This document shows positions 8,634 to 17,401 of a stretch of 64,000 nucleotides of DNA, in pieces. The position numbers were made by a program, and so were the translations under genes. Where the stretch lies: contig CATXKN010000002.1 of the NCBI GenBank assembly GCA_958370785.1, forward strand, positions 186,001-250,000, given 5' to 3'. The notes beneath the pieces were generated by a model. It had not been told where the DNA came from and did no database searches. It was given only the letters and a program-made list of their open reading frames with translations. The stretch's first letter is position 1. Each line of letters starts with the position of its first letter. The DNA comes from an uncultured Collinsella sp. (GTDB lineage Bacteria > Actinomycetota > Coriobacteriia > Coriobacteriales > Coriobacteriaceae).

Positions 8634-9038
8634 ATTTGGGACGGGGCTATTTTAGCTGCGTCAAACATGCGGAATGATAGGTAAAAGTAGTCACAAGAGG
8701 CCGTCCCAAATGGGCTGGTTTCAAAAGTATGGCGGATTACGGGGCTGGACCTGTATTACTTGACCATGGGAAAAATCGCGAAATTAAAACCTCAGGTAGA
8801 CGGCTTATCAAAAATTGAAAATTGCCGGTATGGATGGGGGTCTCCGAACCAGCCCCGTAATCCGGCATAGTTTCGAAATGGCACTAAAGTAGGCACAGGC
8901 TAAATACCAATTACAAAGATAGTTGCGGTGGAATAGTTCCTGGATGCCGGGGTTTTGGCGGAAATCAGGAACTATTTCACCGCAATTGAGGAGGGGCGGG
9001 GTGGATGGCGGGGTAGCTAAAAGAGCCCCGTCCCAAAT
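8634..9038. repeat. Non-coding region bounded by 24-bp inverted repeats
   Basis: ATTTGGGACGGGGCTA... at 8634-8657 is the reverse complement of 9015-9038, with 23 of 24 positions matching. A third copy of the 11-nt end (CCGTCCCAAAT) sits at 8701-8711, so two alternative pairings are possible. Inside is another inverted repeat, 8729-8748 with 8849-8868, with one mismatch. No convincing ORF is present. It could be a small non-autonomous mobile element or a long structured leader for the M24 peptidase. Confidence 0.65.
8921..8987. repeat. Palindromic intergenic repeat, copy 2
   Basis: AGTTGCGGTGGAATAG at 8921 pairs with CTATTTCACCGCAATT ending at 8987. The arms are about 22 nt (8921-8942 / 8966-8987) with two mismatches that keep G-U pairing. 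The outer box is shared with the copies at 7400 and 54308, while the inner arm and loop differ. It lies inside the larger 8634-9038 inverted-repeat region. Confidence 0.75.
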
Positions 9039-9045
9039 GAGCTGC

Positions 9046-9444
9046 TTAGGCAGGGTCGATGTCCATGCTGGCGATGAGGTCGGTACCGGTGTCTAGGAGG
9101 TTGGGGAGGACTACATCGCTTATGCGGATGGGGGCGTCGACGACCAGTCCGCGGATGAGGTCCATGGTTTGGGCGTGAAGTGCCAGCGGGATGGCTTCGG
9201 CCGTGCGCACTGGCAGCAGCGCCTCGTCACCGCCGGATACGGCCACGGTTGTGGTGAGCACGCGCATGGGGCAGGTGAGCTCCTGATGCGCGAATGTATC
9301 GCCGCGCGGGCAGCTGTTGCCGGTCACGGAGCGCACCTCTACCACGGCGCCGTCTGCGCTACGCTCGACCTCTACGGTCAGGAGGCACTCGGATGGGCAG
9401 GTGGTGCAGTTGAACTGCAATGTCTCGGTCACATTCGTGCTCAT
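9046..9444 (-). CDS. DUF1667 small redox-associated protein
   Basis: Small cytoplasmic protein of 132 aa with paired cysteines near the N-terminus (CTTCPSEC) and a further GNSCPRG and TCPM, in the pattern of the DUF1667 family. Start ATG 9444 has GAGGAGG upstream; a longer ATG reading from 9495 overlaps the preceding gene and lacks this site. It is the last gene of a three-gene operon, 4 nt after the FAD oxidoreductase. Genes of this family usually follow GlpA-like and FAD-oxidoreductase genes, suggesting a metal-binding partner in glycerol-3-phosphate oxidation; the exact role is unknown. Confidence 0.82.
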   Translation of the reverse strand: MSTNVTETLQFNCTTCPSECLLTVEVERSADGAVVEVRSVTGNSCPRGDTFAHQELTCPMRVLTTTVAVSGGDEALLPVRTAEAIPLALHAQTMDLIRGLVVDAPIRISDVVLPNLLDTGTDLIASMDIDPA

Positions 9445-9448
9445 GACT

Positions 9449-10810
9449 CTACGCCTCCTCAACGGGGTCGACGGACAGGGCAATCTCGCTAACACCCAGG
9501 TCGAGTGCGCGCTGAATCACCTTTGCCGGTAGCGGGAAGCTTTCCATGACGCTCGGTTTAAACGGGCGGACCTTGCCCGCAAACAGTTCCTCGTCGCCTG
9601 CCAGAATGCGCACGCGGGCGGCGTCGACCGGCCGGCGTACGCGGAAGTTGAGTTTGGTGAGTGCCACAGCCGTAATGCGTCCCGGCAGTGCGTAGCCCGC
9701 AATGCCGGCGGGGGAGACCGTAAGCTGACAGCCCGGGCCCGTAGCGCCCACCCCAGCGCCGCCGTCCAACGCCCACGCCGCCGCAGCCGCACCGGCACGC
9801 TCGGACTCGGTCGTCACATTGTCTGCCAGGTCGTGCACGTGCAGCACGTTGCCGCAGGCAAAGATGCCCGACACGCCCGTCTGCAGACTCTGGTCCACCA
9901 CGGCGCCGCGCGTGTGCTGGTCAAGTTCAACGCCCGCGCCCACCGAAAGCTCGTTCTCGGGAATCAGACCCACCGAAAGCAGTAGCGTGTCGCACGGAAC
10001 GATGCGCTCGGTTCCCGGAATGGGTGCAAGATGCTCGTCGACCTGGCTTACCTCGACAGCCTCCACACGATCGTGCCCGATCACGCGCGTGACGGTGGTG
10101 GACAGGTGCAGCGGAATGCCAAAGTCGTCCAAGCAGTTCTTGACGTTGCGGCGCAGGCCGTTGGCGTACGGCATGAGCTCGTACACGCCCTCGACCGAAA
10201 TCCCCTCGAGCGTGCAGCGGCGCGCCATAATCAGCCCGATGTCACCCGAGCCTAAAATGACGGCGCGCGAGCCAGGCTTGAGGTTCTCGATATTGATGTA
10301 TCGCTGCGCCAGGCCGGCCGTAAACACGCCGGCGGGTCGGCTGCCGGGAATCTTGATCTCGCTGCGGGTGCGCTCGCGGCAACCCATGGCAAGGACGACC
10401 GCACGCCCGGTGAGCTGCAGCATACCGGAGGGATTCATGAGCGTGACGGTGTGGAGTGTGGCGTCTTCCGTGGACTCGCCCGAATCAATCCCAAGCACCA
10501 TGCTGTCCAAGAACAGCGCAATGTTGGTCGCGCGCACCTGGTCGATAAAGCGCTGCGCATACTCGGGGCCGGTGAGCTCCTGCTTAAAGTGCGACAGCCC
10601 AAAGCCGGGGTGAATGCACTGGCGGAGTATTCCGCCCATGTGTTGCTCGCGCTCCACGATGGCCACGCGCGCGCCGGCCTTGTGCGCGGCAAGTGCGGCC
10701 GCCATGCCGGCAGGTCCGCCGCCGATAACGACGACGTCGAACGCCTGCGTCTGCACCGCCTCCGTGGCTCCCGCTTCCGCGCGTCCGTCGCGTATACCAA
10801 ACGTCGCCAT
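9449..10810 (-). CDS. NAD(P)/FAD-dependent oxidoreductase (glycerol-3-phosphate dehydrogenase partner)
   Basis: Pyridine nucleotide-disulfide oxidoreductase-like flavoprotein, 453 aa. The N-terminal FAD site is VVVIGGGPAGMAAALAAHKAGA, after a roughly 24-residue leader. A second dinucleotide fold, AVILGSGDIGLIMARRC, is at about 180-195, and GIFACGNVLHVHDLADNVTTES is the C-terminal FAD-binding motif. It starts one base after the stop of the GlpA-like gene and is followed 4 nt later by the DUF1667 gene. Inferred role: electron transfer between reduced FAD/FeS carriers and NAD in glycerol-3-phosphate oxidation. Confidence 0.85.
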   Translation of the reverse strand: MATFGIRDGRAEAGATEAVQTQAFDVVVIGGGPAGMAAALAAHKAGARVAIVEREQHMGGILRQCIHPGFGLSHFKQELTGPEYAQRFIDQVRATNIALFLDSMVLGIDSGESTEDATLHTVTLMNPSGMLQLTGRAVVLAMGCRERTRSEIKIPGSRPAGVFTAGLAQRYINIENLKPGSRAVILGSGDIGLIMARRCTLEGISVEGVYELMPYANGLRRNVKNCLDDFGIPLHLSTTVTRVIGHDRVEAVEVSQVDEHLAPIPGTERIVPCDTLLLSVGLIPENELSVGAGVELDQHTRGAVVDQSLQTGVSGIFACGNVLHVHDLADNVTTESERAGAAAAAWALDGGAGVGATGPGCQLTVSPAGIAGYALPGRITAVALTKLNFRVRRPVDAARVRILAGDEELFAGKVRPFKPSVMESFPLPAKVIQRALDLGVSEIALSVDPVEEA

Positions 10811-10811
10811 C

Positions 10812-12275
10812 CTAGCGCACCCCCTTCAAAGGTCCCTCAACGAGCCACGAGCCAGTGTCCTCCAACAGCACCTCGCTGGGGTCGCAGCCCAGCTCGCGCG
10901 CCAGAATCGCCACCACGCGGCTCTGGCAAAAGCCGCTCTGGCAGCGGCCCATGCCCGCGCGGCAGCGGCGTTTGACGCCCTCGACCGAAACCGCACCCGG
11001 GCGGCGTCGGATCGCGGCCACGATTTCGGCCTCGGGCACCGTCTCGCAGCGGCAGACGATCTGCCCCCATGCAGGGTCGGACTTAATGAGCTCTTCCTTG
11101 CGCGCAAGTGGCGCACGGTCGAAGTCGTCCGGCGCGCGGCGAATCGGGTCCCAGTCGGCCCGCTCGTGCAGGGTCACGCCGGCATCGCGCAAGATCTGCT
11201 CCATGCGCTCGGCAATGGCCGGCGCGCTCGCCACGCCTGGCGACTGAATGCCCGCCGCCTGAAACAGCCCTGGCACCACGGCAGACTGACCAATAAAGAA
11301 GTCGTTGCTCCCCTGAATGACCGGACGCCCGCCGGCAAACGCGCGTACCACGCGGCGCGTGTCCAGGTCGGGCACCAGCTTGCGCGCGCCGCTCAGCAGC
11401 GCGCTGACGTCGCCCGCATAGGTCTGCGTGTCGCCCGGCTCGCGCACGGCAGCGGTCGCGGTGATCACGGTATTGCCGTGCACGGTGCCCGTGACGATAA
11501 CGCCCTTGGACACCGGCGTGGGCACGGGGTAGAGCGGCATGAGCGCGCGCGGCTCCTTGTCCAGCACCACAATGTTTCCCTGGCGCCAGACCATCTGGAA
11601 CTCCTCGGCGCCGGCCATATGCGAGATGTTCGCGGCACCGTTGCCCGCGGCGTTGATTAGGTAGCGGCAGCGCACATCGCCGGCAGGCGTAACCAGCGTA
11701 AAGCGCCCGGCTCCGTCGGTAACCTCGCCGCCAGCAACATCAATCGCTTCCACCGGAGCCGACCGCATAATCGTTACCCCGTTGGCCACGGCGTTCTCCA
11801 GCGCGGCGATGGCGACCTCAAAGGGATCGACAAAGCCAGTCGAGGGGCACCACAGCGCGCACGTCGCCTTGGCACTTGCGCGCGGCTCCAGCTCGTGGAT
11901 GCGCTCAGGTCCAATGATTGCCAGTCCGGGCACGCCGTTGGCAAGGCCATTCTGGCGCAGCTTCTCCAGGTGCGCACGGTCTTCATCGTTGAAGCCCAGC
12001 ACCATCGACCCGGTGCGGCGGAACAAAAAGCCTAGCTTCTGGGCCCACGTGCCATACAGCTCGCAGCCGCGGGCGTTGACCTGCGCCTTTACGGTGCCCG
12101 GCGCCGGATCGTAGCCGGCGTGCACCAGGCCGCCGTTGGCCTTCGAAGCCCCCAGCGCGATGTCGTTGGCCGCCTCGACCACGCAGATGGACAGGTCATA
12201 GCGCGCGAATTGCCGCGCGATGGCGCACCCGGTGATGCCCGCCCCCACAATCGCGATATCAAACGTTTCTGCCAC
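10812..12275 (-). CDS. GlpA-like FAD-dependent glycerol-3-phosphate dehydrogenase with BFD [2Fe-2S] domain
   Basis: Flavoenzyme of the DAO superfamily, 487 aa. The N-terminal FAD motif is IAIVGAGITGCAIARQFARYD and the central substrate domain contains GASKANGGLVHAGYDP. The C-terminal domain has the BFD-type cysteines CRCET...RRCRAGMGRCQSGFC. This architecture matches anaerobic GlpA and related dehydrogenases; substrate assignment is inferred. GGGAGG precedes the ATG on the minus strand. It is the first gene of the operon; no glpK or glpF is seen in the window. The repeat array at 12444-12983 lies on its 5' side. Confidence 0.85.
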   Translation of the reverse strand: MAETFDIAIVGAGITGCAIARQFARYDLSICVVEAANDIALGASKANGGLVHAGYDPAPGTVKAQVNARGCELYGTWAQKLGFLFRRTGSMVLGFNDEDRAHLEKLRQNGLANGVPGLAIIGPERIHELEPRASAKATCALWCPSTGFVDPFEVAIAALENAVANGVTIMRSAPVEAIDVAGGEVTDGAGRFTLVTPAGDVRCRYLINAAGNGAANISHMAGAEEFQMVWRQGNIVVLDKEPRALMPLYPVPTPVSKGVIVTGTVHGNTVITATAAVREPGDTQTYAGDVSALLSGARKLVPDLDTRRVVRAFAGGRPVIQGSNDFFIGQSAVVPGLFQAAGIQSPGVASAPAIAERMEQILRDAGVTLHERADWDPIRRAPDDFDRAPLARKEELIKSDPAWGQIVCRCETVPEAEIVAAIRRRPGAVSVEGVKRRCRAGMGRCQSGFCQSRVVAILARELGCDPSEVLLEDTGSWLVEGPLKGVR

Positions 12276-12443
12276 GGTGCCTCCCAGACGAGTTGACAGG
12301 CTGTCAATAAGACTATTCTACGGTCTGCACACCCCCAGTGCGGCGGCAATGCGGCGAACAGCCCCGCAACACCCGCCAACGGCAGGTGAGGGGAGACTCG
12401 GGACCATCGGCGACCTCGTCTGACGCCCCTGGTGTCAGAAGTT

Positions 12444-12983
12444 TGTCTCGTTCTGTAACAGTAAGCAGAAGAGTTGGCTTCCAGATGTTACAGATCGAGA
12501 TGTTTGCCGGGCGGGTCCTCCGCTTGTCTCGATCTGTAACGGTAAGAGGGGAAAATCGGTCCTATGTGCTACAGATTGAGATTTAAAGTCAGGGAGAGAT
12601 CTTCTGTCTCGTTCTGTAACATTTCCGGACCGTTTTGGGGTCTAGATGTTACAGATTTAGATGAACCTATCAGTCGGTTTCGAATGTCTCAATCTGTAAC
12701 GGTTAGATCTGTTTTTGCCGAGTTGTTGTTACAGATTGGGATATTGAGATTGGACGTTTCCCTTTGTCTTGATCTGTAACAGATAGAAGGGTTTCTGGCC
12801 CCTAGTTGTTACAGATTGAGATATTTAACGGAGGGCTTACCGTTCATCTTGTTCTGTAACAGTAAGAACTGTTTTTGGGTTCTAGATGTTACAGATCGAG
12901 ATTTAAGTCGGGGAGAGAATGATTTGTCTCGTTCTGTAACATCTAGACCCGGATTCCGCTCTCACCTGTTACAGATTGAGATG
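12444..12983. repeat. Array of seven hairpin-like units with 80-bp period
   Basis: Seven units each consist of a left arm TGTCTCGWTCTGTAAC, 27 nt of variable sequence, a right arm GTTACAGATYGAGAT and about 22 nt of variable spacer. Left arms begin at 12444, 12525, 12605, 12685, 12765, 12845 and 12925, so the period is 81 then 80 five times. The core TCTGTAAC/GTTACAGA is almost invariant in all 14 arms (one change, GCTACAGA at 12568). The period is not a multiple of 3 and no frame stays open, so it is not coding. The 12276-12443 stretch before it shows nothing else. Confidence 0.9.
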
Positions 12984-13082
12984 TTTGTGTCCGCGCCAGC
13001 CCCGTACCCAGCCGCGGTCCCATATAAACAAACCCCGTGGTAAACTTGACCAGACTGTAAATATTCCGAAAGGTACACCCCA

Positions 13083-13514
13083 ATGTCCAAGTACATCTCT
13101 GAGCTCATGTCGCCGCAGCTTATGGGCGTCATCTATGCCTTCGTGGGCTTTATCATCGCCCTGTACGTGCTGTCGGTCGTCTATGTGTTCATCGACGCTC
13201 GCCGCCGCGGCGCCAGCGCCTACGTGGCATGGGGCATCATCGCCCTGATCCCGTTTGTGGGCCTCATCGCCTACCTAGTCCTGCGCCCGCACTCCTACGC
13301 GTCCGACCGCGAGGAGCAGGAGCTGGACATGGCTCTGCGCGAGCGCCAGCTTGCCCAGTACGGCACCTGCCCGCAGTGCGGCGCCCCCATCGAGAAGGAC
13401 TTTGTCGTCTGCCCCGTGTGCGACACTCAGGTTCGTAACGTGTGCCCCAGCTGCCATCGCCCGCTCGACGCGCACTGGAAGGTCTGCCCCTACTGCCGAA
13501 CTCGCATCCAGTAA
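13083..13514 (+). CDS. Membrane zinc-ribbon protein of unknown function
   Basis: Protein of 143 aa with two predicted N-terminal transmembrane segments (about 10-36 and 45-63), resembling the phospholipase D N-terminal-type membrane anchor. Two zinc ribbons follow: CPQCGAPIEKDFVVCPVC and CPSCHRPLDAHWKVCPYC. AAAGG at about 13068 serves as ribosome site. Such proteins are common in Coriobacteria and other Actinobacteria, but a function is not established. It stands alone between the repeat array and thrS; a GC-rich hairpin follows at 13624-13653. Confidence 0.85.
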   Translation: MSKYISELMSPQLMGVIYAFVGFIIALYVLSVVYVFIDARRRGASAYVAWGIIALIPFVGLIAYLVLRPHSYASDREEQELDMALRERQLAQYGTCPQCGAPIEKDFVVCPVCDTQVRNVCPSCHRPLDAHWKVCPYCRTRIQ

Positions 13515-13623
13515 CGCATCCATCGCCGGGCCGGCCGCAAGCCACGGGCACCGCGCGTCACGCGCAAGCCGCACGCGCGCCCCGCAGCCCCGCCCCCACA
13601 CGATGAAGCATGCGTAGAAAATC

Positions 13624-13653
13624 GCCCGCCGTGCCATTAAGGTGCGGCGGGCG
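13624..13653 (+). terminator. GC-rich hairpin after the zinc-ribbon gene
   Basis: CGCCCGCC pairs with GGCGGGCG; the inner bases contain two mismatches around an ATTAA loop. Only a weak T-rich tail (GCTTGTAT) follows, so termination efficiency is uncertain. Confidence 0.5.
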
Positions 13654-13654
13654 C

Positions 13655-13682
13655 TTGTATACCAAGGCAACCTGCCTATAAT
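13655..13682 (+). promoter_or_regulatory. Probable thrS promoter
   Basis: TTGTAT (13655-13660) and TATAAT (13677-13682) are separated by 16 bp and match the sigma-70-type consensus. The transcript would begin near 13689 and carry a 60-65 nt leader before the thrS start. Confidence 0.6.
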
Positions 13683-13726
13683 GATGCAAGTCAAAAACGC
13701 CGAGCGCATCGCACGCACTTGCATCA
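13682..13726 (+). promoter_or_regulatory. Inverted repeat overlapping the thrS promoter and leader
   Basis: TGATGCAAGT (13682-13691) is exactly complementary to ACTTGCATCA (13717-13726). The left arm starts at the last base of the -10 box, so it could be an operator; as RNA only part of the left arm would be transcribed. The ribosome site GAGAGGAG follows at 13734. Confidence 0.5.
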
Positions 13727-13752
13727 GGCATCCGAGAGGAGAAAACATACCC

Positions 13753-15516
<1,764 letters not shown>

Positions 15517-15541
15517 CACAAACAATACAAGAATTTACAAA

Positions 15542-15573
15542 GGCGATCGTCCTCGCGGGCGGTCGCTTTTTTT
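15542..15573 (+). terminator. Intrinsic terminator of thrS
   Basis: GGCGATCGTCC pairs with GGGCGGTCGC, using G-U pairs. A run of seven Ts follows at about 15567-15573. The structure is about 25 bp after the thrS stop. Confidence 0.85.
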
Positions 15574-15586
15574 GTTGTCTATAGAA

Positions 15587-15616
15587 GAAAAGCCGCTGGT
15601 TAGAGCGGCTTTTTTG
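15587..15616. terminator. Second, tandem (bidirectional) terminator
   Basis: AAAAGCCGCT pairs with AGCGGCTTTT; the stem core is 15591-15597 with 15604-15610. T-runs occur on both strands, so it can act in either direction. It insulates the exopolysaccharide locus from thrS. Confidence 0.85.
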
Positions 15617-15620
15617 TTGT

Positions 15621-15756
15621 GCAAAAAGGTACAGGTTTTTGTATCTTTCGACGGAGTTCATTATACGAGCAAACTGCTCGCGTTTTCCCAGATTGCACAA
15701 AATGCGCCGCGAATGGGTGCATCTCCATACGCCTCTACAAAAACCTGTACTTTTGC
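15621..15756 (+). promoter_or_regulatory. Long-range inverted repeat in the leader of the polysaccharide locus
   Basis: GTACAGGTTTTTGTA (15629-15643) is exactly complementary to TACAAAAACCTGTAC (15736-15750). Partial flanking complementarity (GCAAAA / TTTTGC) extends the match. About 92 bp lie between the arms, including a small perfect hairpin CGAGCA-AAC-TGCTCG near 15668. A possible promoter (TTGTAT 15639, TTATAC 15661, spacer 16) overlaps the left arm. The whole fits a regulatory leader of the following NusG paralogue; mechanism unknown. Confidence 0.55.
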
Positions 15757-15799
15757 GACTGCGCCTAGCTGCGAGCGAGAAGCCTGTTCTTAACGCCCC

Positions 15800-15824
15800 T
15801 GCATCCGCGTGCGTCGCGGATGCA
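15800..15824 (+). promoter_or_regulatory. Hairpin just upstream of the NusG paralogue
   Basis: TGCATCCGCG (15800-15809) pairs perfectly with CGCGGATGCA (15815-15824) around TGCGT. Flanking CTTAAC and GTTAAG extend it. It ends 17 bp before the start codon. Specialised NusG proteins of the LoaP type act through a nascent RNA hairpin, so this is a candidate recognition element; that is inference. Confidence 0.5.
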
Positions 15825-15841
15825 AGTTAAGGGGGCGAGAG

Positions 15842-16432
15842 ATGGAACAGACAATGCGGCGCCAAGAGCAGCTGCCGGGCGCCTTTAGTGGCGCTACTAC
15901 CAACAGCCAGCACGGCCGTGTTCGCTGGTATCTGGTTCACACCCCCAATGGTAAAGAGCGCGAGACCTGCGAAAAGGTCCGCCGCATTATCCCGCACGAG
16001 CTAATGCAGGACGCTTTTGTGATGCAAAAGGAGTTCTGGTTTAAGCGGGACGGCGCCTGGTCGCTCCAAACCAAACCTATGTACAAGGAATACTTCTTCG
16101 TCGCCACGCGCGATGCCGCCCTGCTCGACAAGGCTTTGGCCCAGTTGAGTTTTGGCTGCCGCATTGCCGGCAGCAGGGAGCGGGCCTACGCGCCCATGCC
16201 GGACGATGCGCAGGACTGGTACCGCAGCGTGCTCGACGACGACGGCGTGGTGCGCAACAGCGTCGCGCGGATTGAAGACGGCGTTCTTCACATTGAGCAG
16301 GGCCCGCTGGTGGGACAAGAGGCCCGGGTGAAGAAGATCGACCGTCATAAGCGCTGGTGCCTGGTGGACGTGGGCGAAGGCGACTCCGCATTTAGGGAGC
16401 TGCTTCCACTGGACGTTCCCAGCAAAACGTAG
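15842..16432 (+). CDS. NusG-family specialised antitermination factor (LoaP/RfaH-like)
   Basis: Protein of 196 aa with an N-terminal NGN domain (about 27-115; starts WYLVHTPNGKERETCEKVRR) and a C-terminal KOW motif (about 155-185; GPLVGQEARVKKIDRHKRWCLVDV). It is a paralogue rather than the housekeeping nusG, since it lacks the secE-nusG-rplK context and heads a polysaccharide locus. Specialised NusG proteins at this position typically allow RNA polymerase to read through terminators in long exopolysaccharide operons. The start at 15842 has GGGGGCGAGAG upstream. Structured leader elements precede it. Confidence 0.85.
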   Translation: MEQTMRRQEQLPGAFSGATTNSQHGRVRWYLVHTPNGKERETCEKVRRIIPHELMQDAFVMQKEFWFKRDGAWSLQTKPMYKEYFFVATRDAALLDKALAQLSFGCRIAGSRERAYAPMPDDAQDWYRSVLDDDGVVRNSVARIEDGVLHIEQGPLVGQEARVKKIDRHKRWCLVDVGEGDSAFRELLPLDVPSKT

Positions 16433-16510
16433 GGAAGACGTTGCATCGGCTACTCGTTCGCTTTTTTGAATTTATCGATTGGGGGATCCCTGGGGGACAG
16501 GGACGTAAGT

Positions 16511-17401
16511 TTGACTGTGGCTGCTAAAGAAGTAACAGAGAGCAATGCGCCCGTGGGGGCGGCGCTCATTGCCCAGGCTATGGACCGGCGCGAGGGCGCG
16601 GCGGGTGCTGGGGTCTCTTCCGGCACCGTTGTCGGCGGCTATCCGCAGGGGCCTGAGCCTGAGATCCCGACACCCGCGAACGCCGGGCCCTGGGGCGAAG
16701 GGGAGTACCTCACCAACGAGGAGGCCCTGCGCATCCTTATGGCTCGAAACTCGGGGATCGAGCCGCTCTATACGCGGCGTGGCTACCGCACTGTCAAGCG
16801 CGCCTTCGACATCTGCGCGACCGGTGCGGCTATCGCCGTGCTGGCGATTCCCTCTGCCGTGCTGTGCGCCATCATCTGCATCAAGAGCCCGGGCGCGAGC
16901 CCCATCTACTCGCAGTGGCGCATCGGGCGGGTGAACAGGGACGGCAGCTTCCACGCCTTCAAGATGTACAAGTTCCGCTCCATGGTGCCCAACGCCGACC
17001 AGATGCTGGCCGAGCTGCAGGCCCAGAATGAGGCGAGCGGGCCGATGTTTAAGATCCTGGACGACCCGCGCATCATCCCCGGCGTGGGGAACTTCATCCG
17101 AAAGCACTCAATCGACGAGCTGCCTCAGCTCGTGAACGTCTTCCTGGGCGACATGAGCCTCATCGGCCCGCGCCCCGGCCTCCCGCGCGAGGTGGCCCTC
17201 TACGACGAGCGGGCCATGAAGCGCCTGGCCGTGAAGCCCGGCTGCGGCGGCCCCTGGCAAGTCATGGGCCGAAGCTACCTTGGGTTCGAGGAGATGGTGG
17301 GTCTTGACCTCCACTACATACAGAACCGGAGCCTGAGGCAGGACTTCCGGCTGATATTCGGGACCATCAAAGCGATGCTCTCCGGGGACGGGGCGGCCTG
17401 A
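16511..17401 (+). CDS. Polyprenyl-phosphate sugar-1-phosphate transferase (initiating enzyme)
   Basis: Bacterial sugar transferase (Pfam Bac_transf type) that places the first sugar phosphate on undecaprenyl phosphate. TTG at 16511 is the preferred start, with GGGGACAGGGA upstream; an alternative TTG at 16466 would add 15 residues but has no ribosome site. Length is 296 aa. After a disordered N-terminus of about 90 residues there is one hydrophobic segment (DICATGAAIAVLAIPSAVL). The catalytic core has KMYKFRSM, RKHSIDELPQLVNV and GDMSLIGPRPGLP. A small hairpin TCCCTG/CAGGGA overlaps the ribosome site. The stop overlaps the next start (TGATG). Confidence 0.9.
   Translation: MTVAAKEVTESNAPVGAALIAQAMDRREGAAGAGVSSGTVVGGYPQGPEPEIPTPANAGPWGEGEYLTNEEALRILMARNSGIEPLYTRRGYRTVKRAFDICATGAAIAVLAIPSAVLCAIICIKSPGASPIYSQWRIGRVNRDGSFHAFKMYKFRSMVPNADQMLAELQAQNEASGPMFKILDDPRIIPGVGNFIRKHSIDELPQLVNVFLGDMSLIGPRPGLPREVALYDERAMKRLAVKPGCGGPWQVMGRSYLGFEEMVGLDLHYIQNRSLRQDFRLIFGTIKAMLSGDGAA

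Noticed and set aside
12444..12983. Interpreting the 80-bp array as a standard CRISPR array
   Set aside because: The repeated motif alternates in orientation, is only about 15 nt long, has two spacer lengths, and no cas genes adjoin it.
12338..13043. Short open frames inside the 80-bp array as genes
   Set aside because: The period is not a multiple of three, so no frame persists across units; peptides differ in every unit and lack ribosome sites.
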